Of a DNA stretch of 64,000 nt, positions 50,727 to 58,527 are shown piece by piece. The stretch comes from Lachnoclostridium sp. UBA1175. Its GTDB lineage: Bacteria; Bacillota; Clostridia; Lachnospirales; Lachnospiraceae. The stretch covers positions 60,452-124,451 of the forward strand of contig DBYX01000018.1 of NCBI GenBank assembly GCA_002311665.1. The letters are read 5' to 3'. The notes under the pieces are model-generated. The model searched no databases. It had not been told where the DNA came from and saw only the letters and a program-made list of their open reading frames with translations. Position 1 is the stretch's first letter. Every line of letters starts with the position of its first letter. Position numbers and translations under genes: made by a program.

Positions 50727-52853
50727 ATGAGCGATTTAAAAGATAAAGAGAAACATATTCACGAACATGAACATGAGCATGAACATAATCATAAGCACGA
50801 ACATAACCATGATCACGAGCATGAGCACGAGCACAACCACGAGCACTGCCATGAGGACAGCTGCAGTTGCGGGCACAAACACGAACACGAGCATCACGAG
50901 CACGACCATGGTTGCGGTTGCGGGCACGACCATCATCACGGTGACGGGGACGAGGCTGCGGAACGCAGGCGTTCGCTGATCATCATCGCCGTTTCGGTCG
51001 CCCTGCTTGCGGCAGGTCTCCTGCTTCCCGAGGATCCCTCGTGGCTTCGGATCGCCGTTTTCGCAGCGGGTTACCTGGTGAGCGGCGGAGAGATCCTGCT
51101 CGGCGCGGCGCGCAACCTGCTGCGCGGGCATTTGCTGGCGGAGGATTTCCTGATGTCGATCGCGTCGCTCGGCGCATTCGCCGTCGGCGAGTACCCTGAG
51201 TCGATCACGGTTATGGTACTGTACCGCATCGGCGAGCTGTTTGAGGAGTACGCTGAGGAGCGTTCACGCCGCTCGGTCGAGGAACTGATGAGTCTTCGCC
51301 CGGACCACGCAACGGTGATCCGCGACGGAAGTGAGCTCCGGGTCGACCCCGAGGAGGTTCTCGTGGGTGAGACGATCATCGTCGGCGTCGGTGAGCGCAT
51401 CCCGCTCGACGGTATTGTGACGGCGGGCGAATCGTATCTCGACACCTCCGCTCTGACAGGCGAGTCCGTCCCGAGGCGCGTCGGTGTGGGTGAGTCCGCG
51501 GTGAGCGGATGCATCAGCACGAACGGACGCCTGACTATGCAGGTTACCCACACCTCTGAGGATTCCTCGCTGCAGAAGATCCTCGAGATGGTGGAACATG
51601 CGTCCGACCGCAAATCCCGCCCCGAGGCGATGATCCGTCGCTTCGCGCGCTACTACACGCCGATCGTCATCGCGCTTGCGGTTCTGGTAGCGTTCGTGCC
51701 TCCGATCTTCTTCGGCGGCGCGTTCCGCACCTGGATTTACCGCGCACTCACATTTCTCGTTGTATCGTGCCCCTGCGCGCTCGTCATCTCCGTGCCGCTC
51801 TCCTTCTTCGGAGGCATCGGCGGAGCATCGCGCGCCGGCATTCTCGTAAAGGGAGGCAGTTACCTCGAACTTATCGCGAACGCGTCGGCGCTCGCGTGTG
51901 ACAAGACCGGAACGCTCACGGAGGGCGTCTTCGAGGTTCAGGAGATCATTCCGTTCCGTGTCGGGAACCAAACCGCCTCCGAGGTCGATATCCTCCGCTT
52001 CGCAGCTGCCGCGGAGAGCAACTCCACGCACCCGATCGCAACCTCGATTCTCAAGGCGTACGCGCAGTGTGAGGGAGCTGAGCCGGTCGACGCGGCCGGG
52101 CTTCGCAGCCTGACCTCCGACGTGCGCGAGTTCGCCGGCAAGGGTATCGCGGTCCGCTTTGACGAGCACGACATCGCCGTCGGAAGCCGTTCGCTTCCGG
52201 CTGTCGAGCAGGCGTTCGAAGGTCACAGTGACCTCACCTTCTCGAAGGACGGAACCCTCGTCTATGTCGCGGTTGACGGGCAGGCCGTCGGCGTTCTGCG
52301 GATTGCCGACCGCGTCAAGCACAATGCCGCAGAGGCACTTCGCGCGCTCCGTGACCTCGGGATCCGCAAGACCGTTCTGCTGACCGGCGACCGGCGCGAA
52401 GTCGGTGAGACGGTTGCGGAAGAACTCGGTATGAGCGCCGCCTATACGGAGCTCCTGCCGGGCGACAAGATCTCACGGCTTACGGAACTTCTCGACGCCC
52501 CCGGCCGCAAGGGCTCGGTTCTCTTCGTCGGTGACGGTATCAACGACGCGCCCGTGCTCGCCGCTGCGGATGTCGGCATCGCAATGGGCGGCCTCGGTTC
52601 CGACGCGGCCATTGAGGCAGCCGACATCGTCATCATGAACGACGACCTTGCAAAGCTTCCTCTCGCCGTCCGCATCGCGCGCAAGACCGTCCGCATCGCC
52701 CGGGAGAACATCATTTTCTCCCTCGGCGTAAAATTCGCCGTGCTGGCGCTCGCGGCACTCGGCATCGCAGGTATGTGGATGGCAGTGTTCGCGGATGTCG
52801 GCGTGTGCATTCTCGCCGTGCTCAACGCGTTGCGCACACTTCGCTCCGCATAA
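50727..52853 (+). CDS. Heavy-metal P1B-type ATPase with His-rich N-terminus
   Basis: 708 residues. The first 75 residues hold more than 30 His (HEHEHEHEH runs) and CSCG and CGCG pairs, in place of a normal HMA domain. The catalytic parts are complete: SCPCALVIS in the sixth helix (CPC metal site), DKTGTLT with the phosphorylated Asp, and GDGINDAPVL. This combination suits export of Zn2+, Cd2+ or Co2+. Its promoter carries ArsR-type operators, so it should be induced by metal. The neighbouring serpin and sigma genes are unrelated in function. Confidence 0.9.
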   Translation: MSDLKDKEKHIHEHEHEHEHNHKHEHNHDHEHEHEHNHEHCHEDSCSCGHKHEHEHHEHDHGCGCGHDHHHGDGDEAAERRRSLIIIAVSVALLAAGLLLPEDPSWLRIAVFAAGYLVSGGEILLGAARNLLRGHLLAEDFLMSIASLGAFAVGEYPESITVMVLYRIGELFEEYAEERSRRSVEELMSLRPDHATVIRDGSELRVDPEEVLVGETIIVGVGERIPLDGIVTAGESYLDTSALTGESVPRRVGVGESAVSGCISTNGRLTMQVTHTSEDSSLQKILEMVEHASDRKSRPEAMIRRFARYYTPIVIALAVLVAFVPPIFFGGAFRTWIYRALTFLVVSCPCALVISVPLSFFGGIGGASRAGILVKGGSYLELIANASALACDKTGTLTEGVFEVQEIIPFRVGNQTASEVDILRFAAAAESNSTHPIATSILKAYAQCEGAEPVDAAGLRSLTSDVREFAGKGIAVRFDEHDIAVGSRSLPAVEQAFEGHSDLTFSKDGTLVYVAVDGQAVGVLRIADRVKHNAAEALRALRDLGIRKTVLLTGDRREVGETVAEELGMSAAYTELLPGDKISRLTELLDAPGRKGSVLFVGDGINDAPVLAAADVGIAMGGLGSDAAIEAADIVIMNDDLAKLPLAVRIARKTVRIARENIIFSLGVKFAVLALAALGIAGMWMAVFADVGVCILAVLNALRTLRSA

Positions 52854-52912
52854 GCGCACGGCAGCAAAACAACATCACTTCTGTCCGAGTTACAGGTTTT
52901 AAAACGCAAATT

Positions 52913-52943
52913 AAAAGTCGGCCGTTGCGGCCGACTTTTTTCA
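52913..52943. terminator. Bidirectional terminator
   Basis: Arms AAGTCGGCC/GGCCGACTT (52915-52923, 52929-52937) followed by a T-run on the + strand, with As on the other side. It ends the metal ATPase and the serpin operon. Confidence 0.85.
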
Positions 52944-52958
52944 GTCAAGATTTACCTG

Positions 52959-54371
52959 TCATCCTTCATATGTACCGAGGAAGATCGGAAGTCCGTCGGA
53001 ATCCACGATCATATAGACGAACGGGCGGTCAAGGATCACACGGTATCTTCTCGGCTCACACTCATCGAACGCGATTTCCGTTACTGCCGCCGCCTTCGTT
53101 CCCGCCTCATCCACACTGATAAATGTCTTGTGGGTGACCTGACTCACATGCGCGCCGCGCTGCAGCAGCCGGCTGAAATCGGCTTTCCCTGCGTCAAATG
53201 CATCCGTCACGCCAAGTGCCTTCAGCACTTCGTTGAGTTCGACCTTATACTCCTCCTCATACTTCGGAAGCCCGATGTTGACCTCTCCGTTGATCGGGTT
53301 GTTGTACAGTATGCGGATATCTCCGGGCTTCAGCGACTTCGCCAATTGCCCGACGCTCACGCCCTCCTTCGGAAGCAGCGCGATATAGGAGAACTCGCCG
53401 CCCTTGTACCGCTTGATAAAGCCGGTCGCCAGGTCATTTTCCACATACCCGCCCTGGGCTTTCTCAAACATCATATCGACCTTCACGGTCGAGCCGTCCG
53501 CCTTCGTGAACGTATAGTCCTTCTGCGTTTTGGCCTCGTCGAACGTCTCCGTCCACTTCGCGTCAAGCGCGATCGCGTTCATCAGGATCATAACGGTTTC
53601 CGGCGAGAGCTCTTCGATGAGCTTGTCGATCATGTTCATCGTCTTCGCCTTCACCCACGCATTGATCCCCTCGACGGTGGACCTGTCCATCGGCGTCGAG
53701 TACACGGCCGCCTGATAGTACTGCGCACAGATATCCAGGAATTCCTTCGGCACATACTGCTCCAGCGAGCTCCTGATCCACAGGGAGTCCGCGTTCGTGA
53801 ACCGGGTATCGTCCGAACCGCCGCTCGTAAGATCTTCGATCCAGGCAGTCAGATACGCGTTTCTCTCCTCCGCCGTCAGCCCGAGCAGTTCGTCCATCTG
53901 CGACAGCGTCTCACCGTTCGCGCCGTTCGCCGCTATGCTGAGCGCGACATATACGGAAAACGGTGATACCATCCGCGTCTTGCCCTCCGGGAGCTGTGTG
54001 AACAGCCGATAGGCAAACTGCTCATATGCCTCGCGCATGGCGAGATCCATCGGTTTTCTGTTCGCGGCGACTCCGGAACCGGCTCCCGCGGTCAGATCCT
54101 TCGATTTCGTAACCTCCGGCGGAAGCGGCGTCGATGTGGGTTTGTTACCCACATTCTCCTGCGTTTCGTTGCCGGCCGGCGAAGCGGGTCTCTTTCCGAG
54201 TTTCCCAAGCACGCCCGATTTCCAGACGCCGGCTCCCAGCAGCATCACAAGGCATACGACGATCGCCGGGATCGCAATCCTCCTCCGCACCGCCTGTTTT
54301 CTCTTTTTATCCGTTTCATACTGATCTCTTCGTTCGTACAAATCGGCAATCATATCATCCGAGCTCTTCAT
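52959..54371 (-). CDS. Membrane-anchored serpin, partner of an ECF sigma factor
   Basis: 470 residues from ATG 54371, with AAGGAGG upstream. A charged cytoplasmic helix (about 1-32), one membrane segment (about 36-57), and a Pro/Thr linker precede a full serpin domain (about residues 100-470). The reactive-loop hinge reads EAGTKAAAVTE, matching the inhibitory consensus; counting 17 residues from the first Glu places P1 at a Cys in DECEP. The end FVYMIVDSDGLPIFLGTY is typical of serpins. Its first 17 bases overlap the sigma gene. In the sister operon this place is held by an ordinary anti-sigma-like protein, so the serpin appears to be the sensor part of the anti-sigma factor. Confidence 0.85.
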   Translation of the reverse strand: MKSSDDMIADLYERRDQYETDKKRKQAVRRRIAIPAIVVCLVMLLGAGVWKSGVLGKLGKRPASPAGNETQENVGNKPTSTPLPPEVTKSKDLTAGAGSGVAANRKPMDLAMREAYEQFAYRLFTQLPEGKTRMVSPFSVYVALSIAANGANGETLSQMDELLGLTAEERNAYLTAWIEDLTSGGSDDTRFTNADSLWIRSSLEQYVPKEFLDICAQYYQAAVYSTPMDRSTVEGINAWVKAKTMNMIDKLIEELSPETVMILMNAIALDAKWTETFDEAKTQKDYTFTKADGSTVKVDMMFEKAQGGYVENDLATGFIKRYKGGEFSYIALLPKEGVSVGQLAKSLKPGDIRILYNNPINGEVNIGLPKYEEEYKVELNEVLKALGVTDAFDAGKADFSRLLQRGAHVSQVTHKTFISVDEAGTKAAAVTEIAFDECEPRRYRVILDRPFVYMIVDSDGLPIFLGTYEG

Positions 54372-54915
54372 AAGTGAAACCCTCCTTTTCCAACTCACTC
54401 TTCAAGGATTGTCTGGCACGATAGAGAAGATTTCTCATCTGACGCTCGCTCTTTTTGAGTATCGTTCCGGCCTCGTGGCTCGAGAAGCCCTCGAAATACA
54501 CAAGCCAGAGAACACTTCGGTAATCCGGAGTCAGTTTCCCGAGCGATCTGTGAACCGCTCTCTTTCGCTCCTCCCGAATGTACGCACGCTCGAGATCGCT
54601 CTCCTCCTCCCGATATCGTTCCATATCCTCGGGAGCGATCTCCGTCAGTTTTGACGCGTGTCGAAGCCAGTCGACCGCAATGTTCCGCCCGATTGTGTAG
54701 AGCCACGTCTTGAAGGTGCTTCTTCCGGAGAACCTCGGTTTTTTTGTCATCAGCCGGAAAAACGTGTCCTCCGTCAGGTCTTCCGCGGTGTACAGATTGT
54801 CCACGTACCCGTTCAGATACAGGATCAGGCCGTCCTTGTACTCTCTGACAATGTCCGCGATCCCCTCGTCATCGCCCTCCAGATAACGGCGGTAGCTACT
54901 TGCACCGTTGTCCAT
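54355..54915 (-). CDS. ECF sigma factor of the serpin operon
   Basis: 186 residues from ATG 54915, with AAGGAG upstream. TAEDLTEDTFFRLMTKKP is region 2 and VLWLVYFEGFSSHEAGTIL region 4 with the helix-turn-helix. The opening MDNGASSYRRYLEGD mirrors the sigma gene at 30591. It is preceded by an ECF-type promoter (54968-54995), which suggests positive autoregulation. Confidence 0.85.
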   Translation of the reverse strand: MDNGASSYRRYLEGDDEGIADIVREYKDGLILYLNGYVDNLYTAEDLTEDTFFRLMTKKPRFSGRSTFKTWLYTIGRNIAVDWLRHASKLTEIAPEDMERYREEESDLERAYIREERKRAVHRSLGKLTPDYRSVLWLVYFEGFSSHEAGTILKKSERQMRNLLYRARQSLKSELEKEGFTYEELG

Positions 54916-54967
54916 AGAGTCTCCTTTTTCCTTTGAATTCTTTCTATCGTTTCGTCCTTTCACCCAT

Positions 54968-54995
54968 TAGACGGACGAGGCGGAGAAACGTCTCA
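54968..54995 (-). promoter_or_regulatory. ECF-type promoter of the serpin-sigma operon
   Basis: On the minus strand TGAGAC (54990-54995), 16 bases, CGTCTA (54968-54973). Close to the consensus TGAAAC-16/17-CGTCTA of Bacillus SigM/SigV-class ECF promoters, and 52 bases ahead of the sigma start. Confidence 0.75.
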
Positions 54996-55006
54996 CTTCG
55001 CATATA

Positions 55007-55045
55007 AAAAAGAAAGTCCGGCGGCAGTCCGTCCGACTTTCTTAC
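55007..55045 (-). terminator. Terminator after the ArsR gene
   Basis: Minus-strand arms AGAAAGTC/GACTTTCT with an inner GC helix, followed by six Ts. It ends the ArsR transcript. Confidence 0.7.
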
Positions 55046-55060
55046 AGCAGTCTTTTCTTA

Positions 55061-55426
55061 TCACAGCTCCCCGTGACGGTGCGTGACGTGCTCCATCGCG
55101 TCGCTGAAAATCTCCTCGACGTGCTCGTCGTCGAGCGAGTAATAAACATTCTTGCCCTTGCGGCGTCCCTTCACAAGACCTGCAGCGGAGAGCACGCGAA
55201 GCTGGTGGGAAACCGCGGACTTCGACATATCCACCACATTGGCAATGTCGCTGACGCACAGTTCCTGACCGCGCAGGGAAGCGAGGATCCGCAGCCTTGT
55301 GTCGTCGCCGATCACCTTGAAAAACTCCGTCATCTGCGCCAGGCGCTGCGCCTGAGGCATATTCTCAACCGACTGCTTTACCAATTCCGGATTGGCCGGT
55401 TCGCAATCGCATCCGAGCTTATTCAT
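55061..55426 (-). CDS. ArsR/SmtB-family metal sensor, alpha-5 zinc type
   Basis: 121 residues. ELCVSDIANVV and SAVSHQLRVLSAAGLVKGRR are the winged helix-turn-helix. At the C-terminus the alpha-5 metal site is complete: Asp100, His102, His113 and His116 (D-x-H-x10-H-x2-H), the pattern of SmtB/CzrA zinc sensors. The alpha-3N site is only half present (ELCVSD rather than ELCVCD). The likely operators are at the metal ATPase promoter. Its own leader shows no obvious operator. Confidence 0.85.
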   Translation of the reverse strand: MNKLGCDCEPANPELVKQSVENMPQAQRLAQMTEFFKVIGDDTRLRILASLRGQELCVSDIANVVDMSKSAVSHQLRVLSAAGLVKGRRKGKNVYYSLDDEHVEEIFSDAMEHVTHRHGEL

Positions 55427-55516
55427 CGCGGCACCTCCTTATCTTCCTCACACCCCCGTAGTCTTTACGACGCCCTCGTACTCCGGGCGCCTCCTTAACT
55501 ATATCATAGTTCCGCA

Positions 55517-55556
55517 TAAAAAACAAATGTCTCCCGACCTAAGTCAGGAGACATTT
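55517..55556 (-). terminator. Terminator of tRNA-Leu(AAG)
   Basis: Minus-strand arms AAATGTCTCC/GGAGACATTT (55547-55556, 55525-55534) followed by GTTTTTTA, four bases past the tRNA 3' end. Confidence 0.75.
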
Positions 55557-55559
55557 CGA

Positions 55560-55642
55560 TGCGGACTACGGGACTTGAACCCGAACGCGCTTAGCGCACA
55601 TGATCCTTAGTCATGCCTGTCTGCCAATTCCAGCAAGTCCGC
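55560..55642 (-). tRNA. tRNA-Leu, anticodon AAG
   Basis: Minus-strand cloverleaf: acceptor GCGGACT/AGTCCGC, anticodon stem CATGA/TCATG with loop CTAAGGA (anticodon AAG, reading CTT and, as inosine, CTC), a long variable arm, and T-loop TTCAAGT. CCA is not encoded. One mismatch at the outermost T-stem pair. A34 is rare in bacterial tRNAs apart from tRNA-Arg. Confidence 0.9.
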
Positions 55643-55717
55643 AGAGTGTTGTTTTCAACACGCTCGCTTATATTACCACGAAGCGTTGGGCTTGTCAATC
55701 ACTTTTTCATTTTTTCC

Positions 55718-55746
55718 TTGCGTTACCTCAAAACCGCCGTTATAAT
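55718..55746 (+). promoter_or_regulatory. Promoter of the lipocalin-like gene
   Basis: TTGCGT (55718-55723), 17 bases, TATAAT (55741-55746), 90 bases before the start codon. Confidence 0.75.
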
Positions 55747-55835
55747 TGACTTGCGGGCAACTTCCGCGGGGCATTTTCCGCGGTATATGCGCCGCGACTA
55801 CACGTGTTACACACGTTATAAGGAGGAATTATCGT

Positions 55836-56312
55836 ATGGCTTGGAACAACGGTGCCGCGGATCTGATCGGTTTCTGGGAGGTTGCCAAGGCAAGGTCCTT
55901 CGTCGGCGGCAAATTCGATTTCTTCACGCTGGACGAGGTCAAGGCCGAGCTCGAGGCGAAGAAGGCGGCCGGTGAACTGGACGAGGATCCCGAGGAGATG
56001 ATGCAAGGCTTCTACACCCGCGTGGAGTTCACGGAGGACGGCAAGGTCCGTAACTGGATAAAGGCGCCCGCAGGCGTTACCGATGAGGAGATCGAGGCTG
56101 CCCTCGCTGCAGGCGAGCTGATCGGCTGGAAAGACGGTCTGATGTGTCTGGAGGAGAAGGTGTGGAAGGAGGAGAACGGTGCCTTCCTCTACGATACCGG
56201 GGAGCATCGAGAGATTTTCGGCGAGGTGAAGTCGTCCTGGGACGAGCTTGCACTCAATGACGAGGGTCTTCTTCCTTTCGGGAGCGGTATGATCCTTCTT
56301 CGGAAGTGCTGA
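55836..56312 (+). CDS. Lipocalin-like hypothetical protein
   Basis: 158 residues from ATG 55836, with AAGGAGG upstream; the earlier in-frame region is not coding. IGFWEVAKARSF near the start resembles the GxW motif of lipocalin folds, and the rest alternates short strands and charged turns, ending FGSGMILLRKC. Acidic, cytosolic, no signal peptide. Function unknown. It lies between two tRNA-Leu genes that read the other way. Confidence 0.65.
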   Translation: MAWNNGAADLIGFWEVAKARSFVGGKFDFFTLDEVKAELEAKKAAGELDEDPEEMMQGFYTRVEFTEDGKVRNWIKAPAGVTDEEIEAALAAGELIGWKDGLMCLEEKVWKEENGAFLYDTGEHREIFGEVKSSWDELALNDEGLLPFGSGMILLRKC

Positions 56313-56350
56313 TCCCGCCCGGGGCCAGAGCGTCAGACAAGTATTAAGCA

Positions 56351-56394
56351 AAAAAACAAAGCTGTCGGAGAGCATCGCTCACCGACAGCTTTTC
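56351..56394. terminator. Bidirectional terminator
   Basis: Arms AAAGCTGTCGG/CCGACAGCTTT (56358-56368, 56382-56392). It closes the lipocalin-like gene and tRNA-Leu(CAG), which ends one base away. Confidence 0.8.
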
Positions 56395-56478
56395 TGCAGT
56401 TGATGGGACTTGAACCCACACCCAAGTACATGGACATGAACCTGAATCATGCGCGTATGCCAATTCCGCCACAACTGC
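56395..56478 (-). tRNA. tRNA-Leu, anticodon CAG
   Basis: Minus-strand cloverleaf: acceptor GCAGTTG/CAACTGC, anticodon loop TTCAGGT (anticodon CAG, reading CTG), long variable arm, T-loop TTCAAGT. CCA is not encoded. Confidence 0.95.
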
Positions 56479-56568
56479 AAGCACCGCCTATAATACCATC
56501 ACTCTGTGGGAAAGTCAATACTTTTCCGAAAATCCTCGTTCGGGGCTTTCGTCCGACCCTGCGGCGGA

Positions 56569-57258
56569 TCAATACGGGCTCTCTGCCGTCACAAGCACGC
56601 CCGACTCCGTCATGCTGATCACCATCACGTTCTCGGTGAGATCGCCGTCGTACACAAGCTTCACGGTGATGGTCTTGTTGATTTCATCCACCAGATAGAA
56701 ATCGTCTCTCAGACGCTCATAGTACGACACAAGGCCCTCAAAACTGTTCACGGTCGTAAGGCTGATGAAATCGACCTCGTTGTTCCCGTCTCTCTCGAAC
56801 CGCGTATCGCACGGGAACGGCATATAATAATCCACGCCGTCGATGTTGATGATCGCCTGCAGCTCCGTGATGGTCGCGTAGCCGTTCTCACTCACCAGAC
56901 AGAAATAGTGGTCGTCCTTGAGCATGATATAGTATCCGGTATCGCGGTTATCCTCCGCGTCGCGGAAGAATCCGTTGGAGTCGATCGAACCGATGAAATA
57001 CTTGTTTCTCTTCACAAATGTGCGGTAGAAGTCCACGGAGCGGTCCACCTTGCAGCGCGCCATATGGCGTCCCTCGGAATCGACCTCGTCGCGCACCACT
57101 TCCTCGATCGTCATTGTCACCATCCCGTCATAGCTGGTGAGGGACAGATCCCCGTTCTTCGTCCGCGGCTTGAAGATCGCGATCACGATGATCAGCACGA
57201 GGATCACGCCCGCGATGATAAACCAGGTCTTGTTCGAAAAATTCAGACGTTTGAACAT
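56569..57258 (-). CDS. Membrane-anchored hypothetical protein
   Basis: 229 residues. One N-terminal helix (about 11-30) then a beta-rich extracytoplasmic domain (about 35-229), with repeated YYI/FCLV strands. No catalytic motif. Only 17 bases separate it from the deoB stop, so the two may be cotranscribed. Function unknown. Confidence 0.65.
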   Translation of the reverse strand: MFKRLNFSNKTWFIIAGVILVLIIVIAIFKPRTKNGDLSLTSYDGMVTMTIEEVVRDEVDSEGRHMARCKVDRSVDFYRTFVKRNKYFIGSIDSNGFFRDAEDNRDTGYYIMLKDDHYFCLVSENGYATITELQAIINIDGVDYYMPFPCDTRFERDGNNEVDFISLTTVNSFEGLVSYYERLRDDFYLVDEINKTITVKLVYDGDLTENVMVISMTESGVLVTAESPY

Positions 57259-57275
57259 TTGCTCTCCTCCTCATT

Positions 57276-58457
57276 CTACAGAAGTTCTTCGATCACCGTT
57301 CCGGCAAGCTCATTGGCCAGCCCGAACCGCGCAGCGATCGTCTTGCCGATATCGGAAAATCCGATCCGCGTCCCCGCGTTGATCCCGCCGCGCACCTTCG
57401 GCCCGTACGCCACGAGCGGTATGTACTCTCTCGAATGATCCGTCGATGCCGTGGCCGGGTCGCAGCCGTGGTCTGCCGTGATCATCAGCAGATCGTCCTC
57501 GCGAAGCCCCGCCAGAAGCACCGGCAGTTTCTCATCAAAATATGTGAGTGCCTTTGCATAGCCTTCGATATCGTTGCGGTGGCCGTACTTCATATCGAAA
57601 TCCACAAGGTTCGTGAAGCACAGTCCCTCGAAGTCCTCCTGCATCTTCGTCAGTGTAACATCAATTCCCTCTTCATTGCAAGTGGTTCTTGTAAAATCGG
57701 TGATACCTCTTCCCGCGAAGATGTCCACGATTTTCCCCACCGAGCGCACCGCGAGGCCCGCATCCTTCATCACGTCGAGGAGCGTTGCCCCCGTGGGCTC
57801 CAGCGAAAAATCATGCCGCAGCGCGGTTCTCGTGTACGGCCACTCGCCGGTGAACGGTCTCGCGATGACGCGTCCGACCCCGTAAGGTCCGGTGCACAGC
57901 CTCCGCGCGATCTCGCAGTACTCGTAAAGCTGCTCCGTCGGGATCAGGCCGTCGTGCGCCGCGATCTGCAGCACGCTGTCCGCCGACGTGTACACGATCA
58001 GTGCCCCCGTCTCAAGCTGCTCCTTCCCGTAATCGCGAATGACGTCCGTCCCGGAGTACGGTTTGTTGCACAGTATCCCGCGGCCGGTCTCCTTCGCGAG
58101 CGCGTCGATCAGCTCCTTCGGGAATCCGTCGGGAAATGTCGGGAACGGCTCCGCAAGCGGCAGTCCCGCGATCTCCCAGTGTCCCGTCGTCGTGTCCTTG
58201 CCCTTCGAAACCTCCGCAAGACGGCACACCACGCCGTCGAACTTCTTCCTTCTCACCGCGCCGAGCCCCTTGCCGCTCACGACACCGCGCACACCGTCGA
58301 TGTGGAACAGCCCGAGCTTCTCCGCGTTCGGCATCGAAAAATAAGGCGATGTCGCCGCGCTTCGCAGCGTAAAGCTTCCCTCATCCCCGAACTCCGCCGC
58401 GTCCGGCATCTCGCCGACTCCGCAGCTGTCAAGCACGATCAAAAATACCCTCGCCAT
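57276..58457 (-). CDS. deoB: Phosphopentomutase
   Basis: 393 residues. DSCGVGEMPDAAEFGD at the N-terminus and ADHGCDPATASTDHSREY near the C-terminus are the metal ligands of the alkaline-phosphatase-like DeoB family. GIEDFTRT-type GITDFTRTTC gives another ligand. It interconverts ribose-1- and ribose-5-phosphate in nucleoside salvage. No other deo gene is adjacent. The operon-like neighbour is a membrane protein. Confidence 0.95.
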   Translation of the reverse strand: MARVFLIVLDSCGVGEMPDAAEFGDEGSFTLRSAATSPYFSMPNAEKLGLFHIDGVRGVVSGKGLGAVRRKKFDGVVCRLAEVSKGKDTTTGHWEIAGLPLAEPFPTFPDGFPKELIDALAKETGRGILCNKPYSGTDVIRDYGKEQLETGALIVYTSADSVLQIAAHDGLIPTEQLYEYCEIARRLCTGPYGVGRVIARPFTGEWPYTRTALRHDFSLEPTGATLLDVMKDAGLAVRSVGKIVDIFAGRGITDFTRTTCNEEGIDVTLTKMQEDFEGLCFTNLVDFDMKYGHRNDIEGYAKALTYFDEKLPVLLAGLREDDLLMITADHGCDPATASTDHSREYIPLVAYGPKVRGGINAGTRIGFSDIGKTIAARFGLANELAGTVIEELL

Positions 58458-58527
58458 ATTGCCTCCTTCCGGTCACAGCACTCCGCGCCGAAGTCCGGCG
58501 CGTCCCCTTGCCGCGAAACCTCCGTTG

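Noticed and set aside
50760..50940. Dense short repeats resembling a CRISPR or satellite array
   Set aside because: These are His/Glu codons of the metal ATPase N-terminus, in frame, with no spacer structure.
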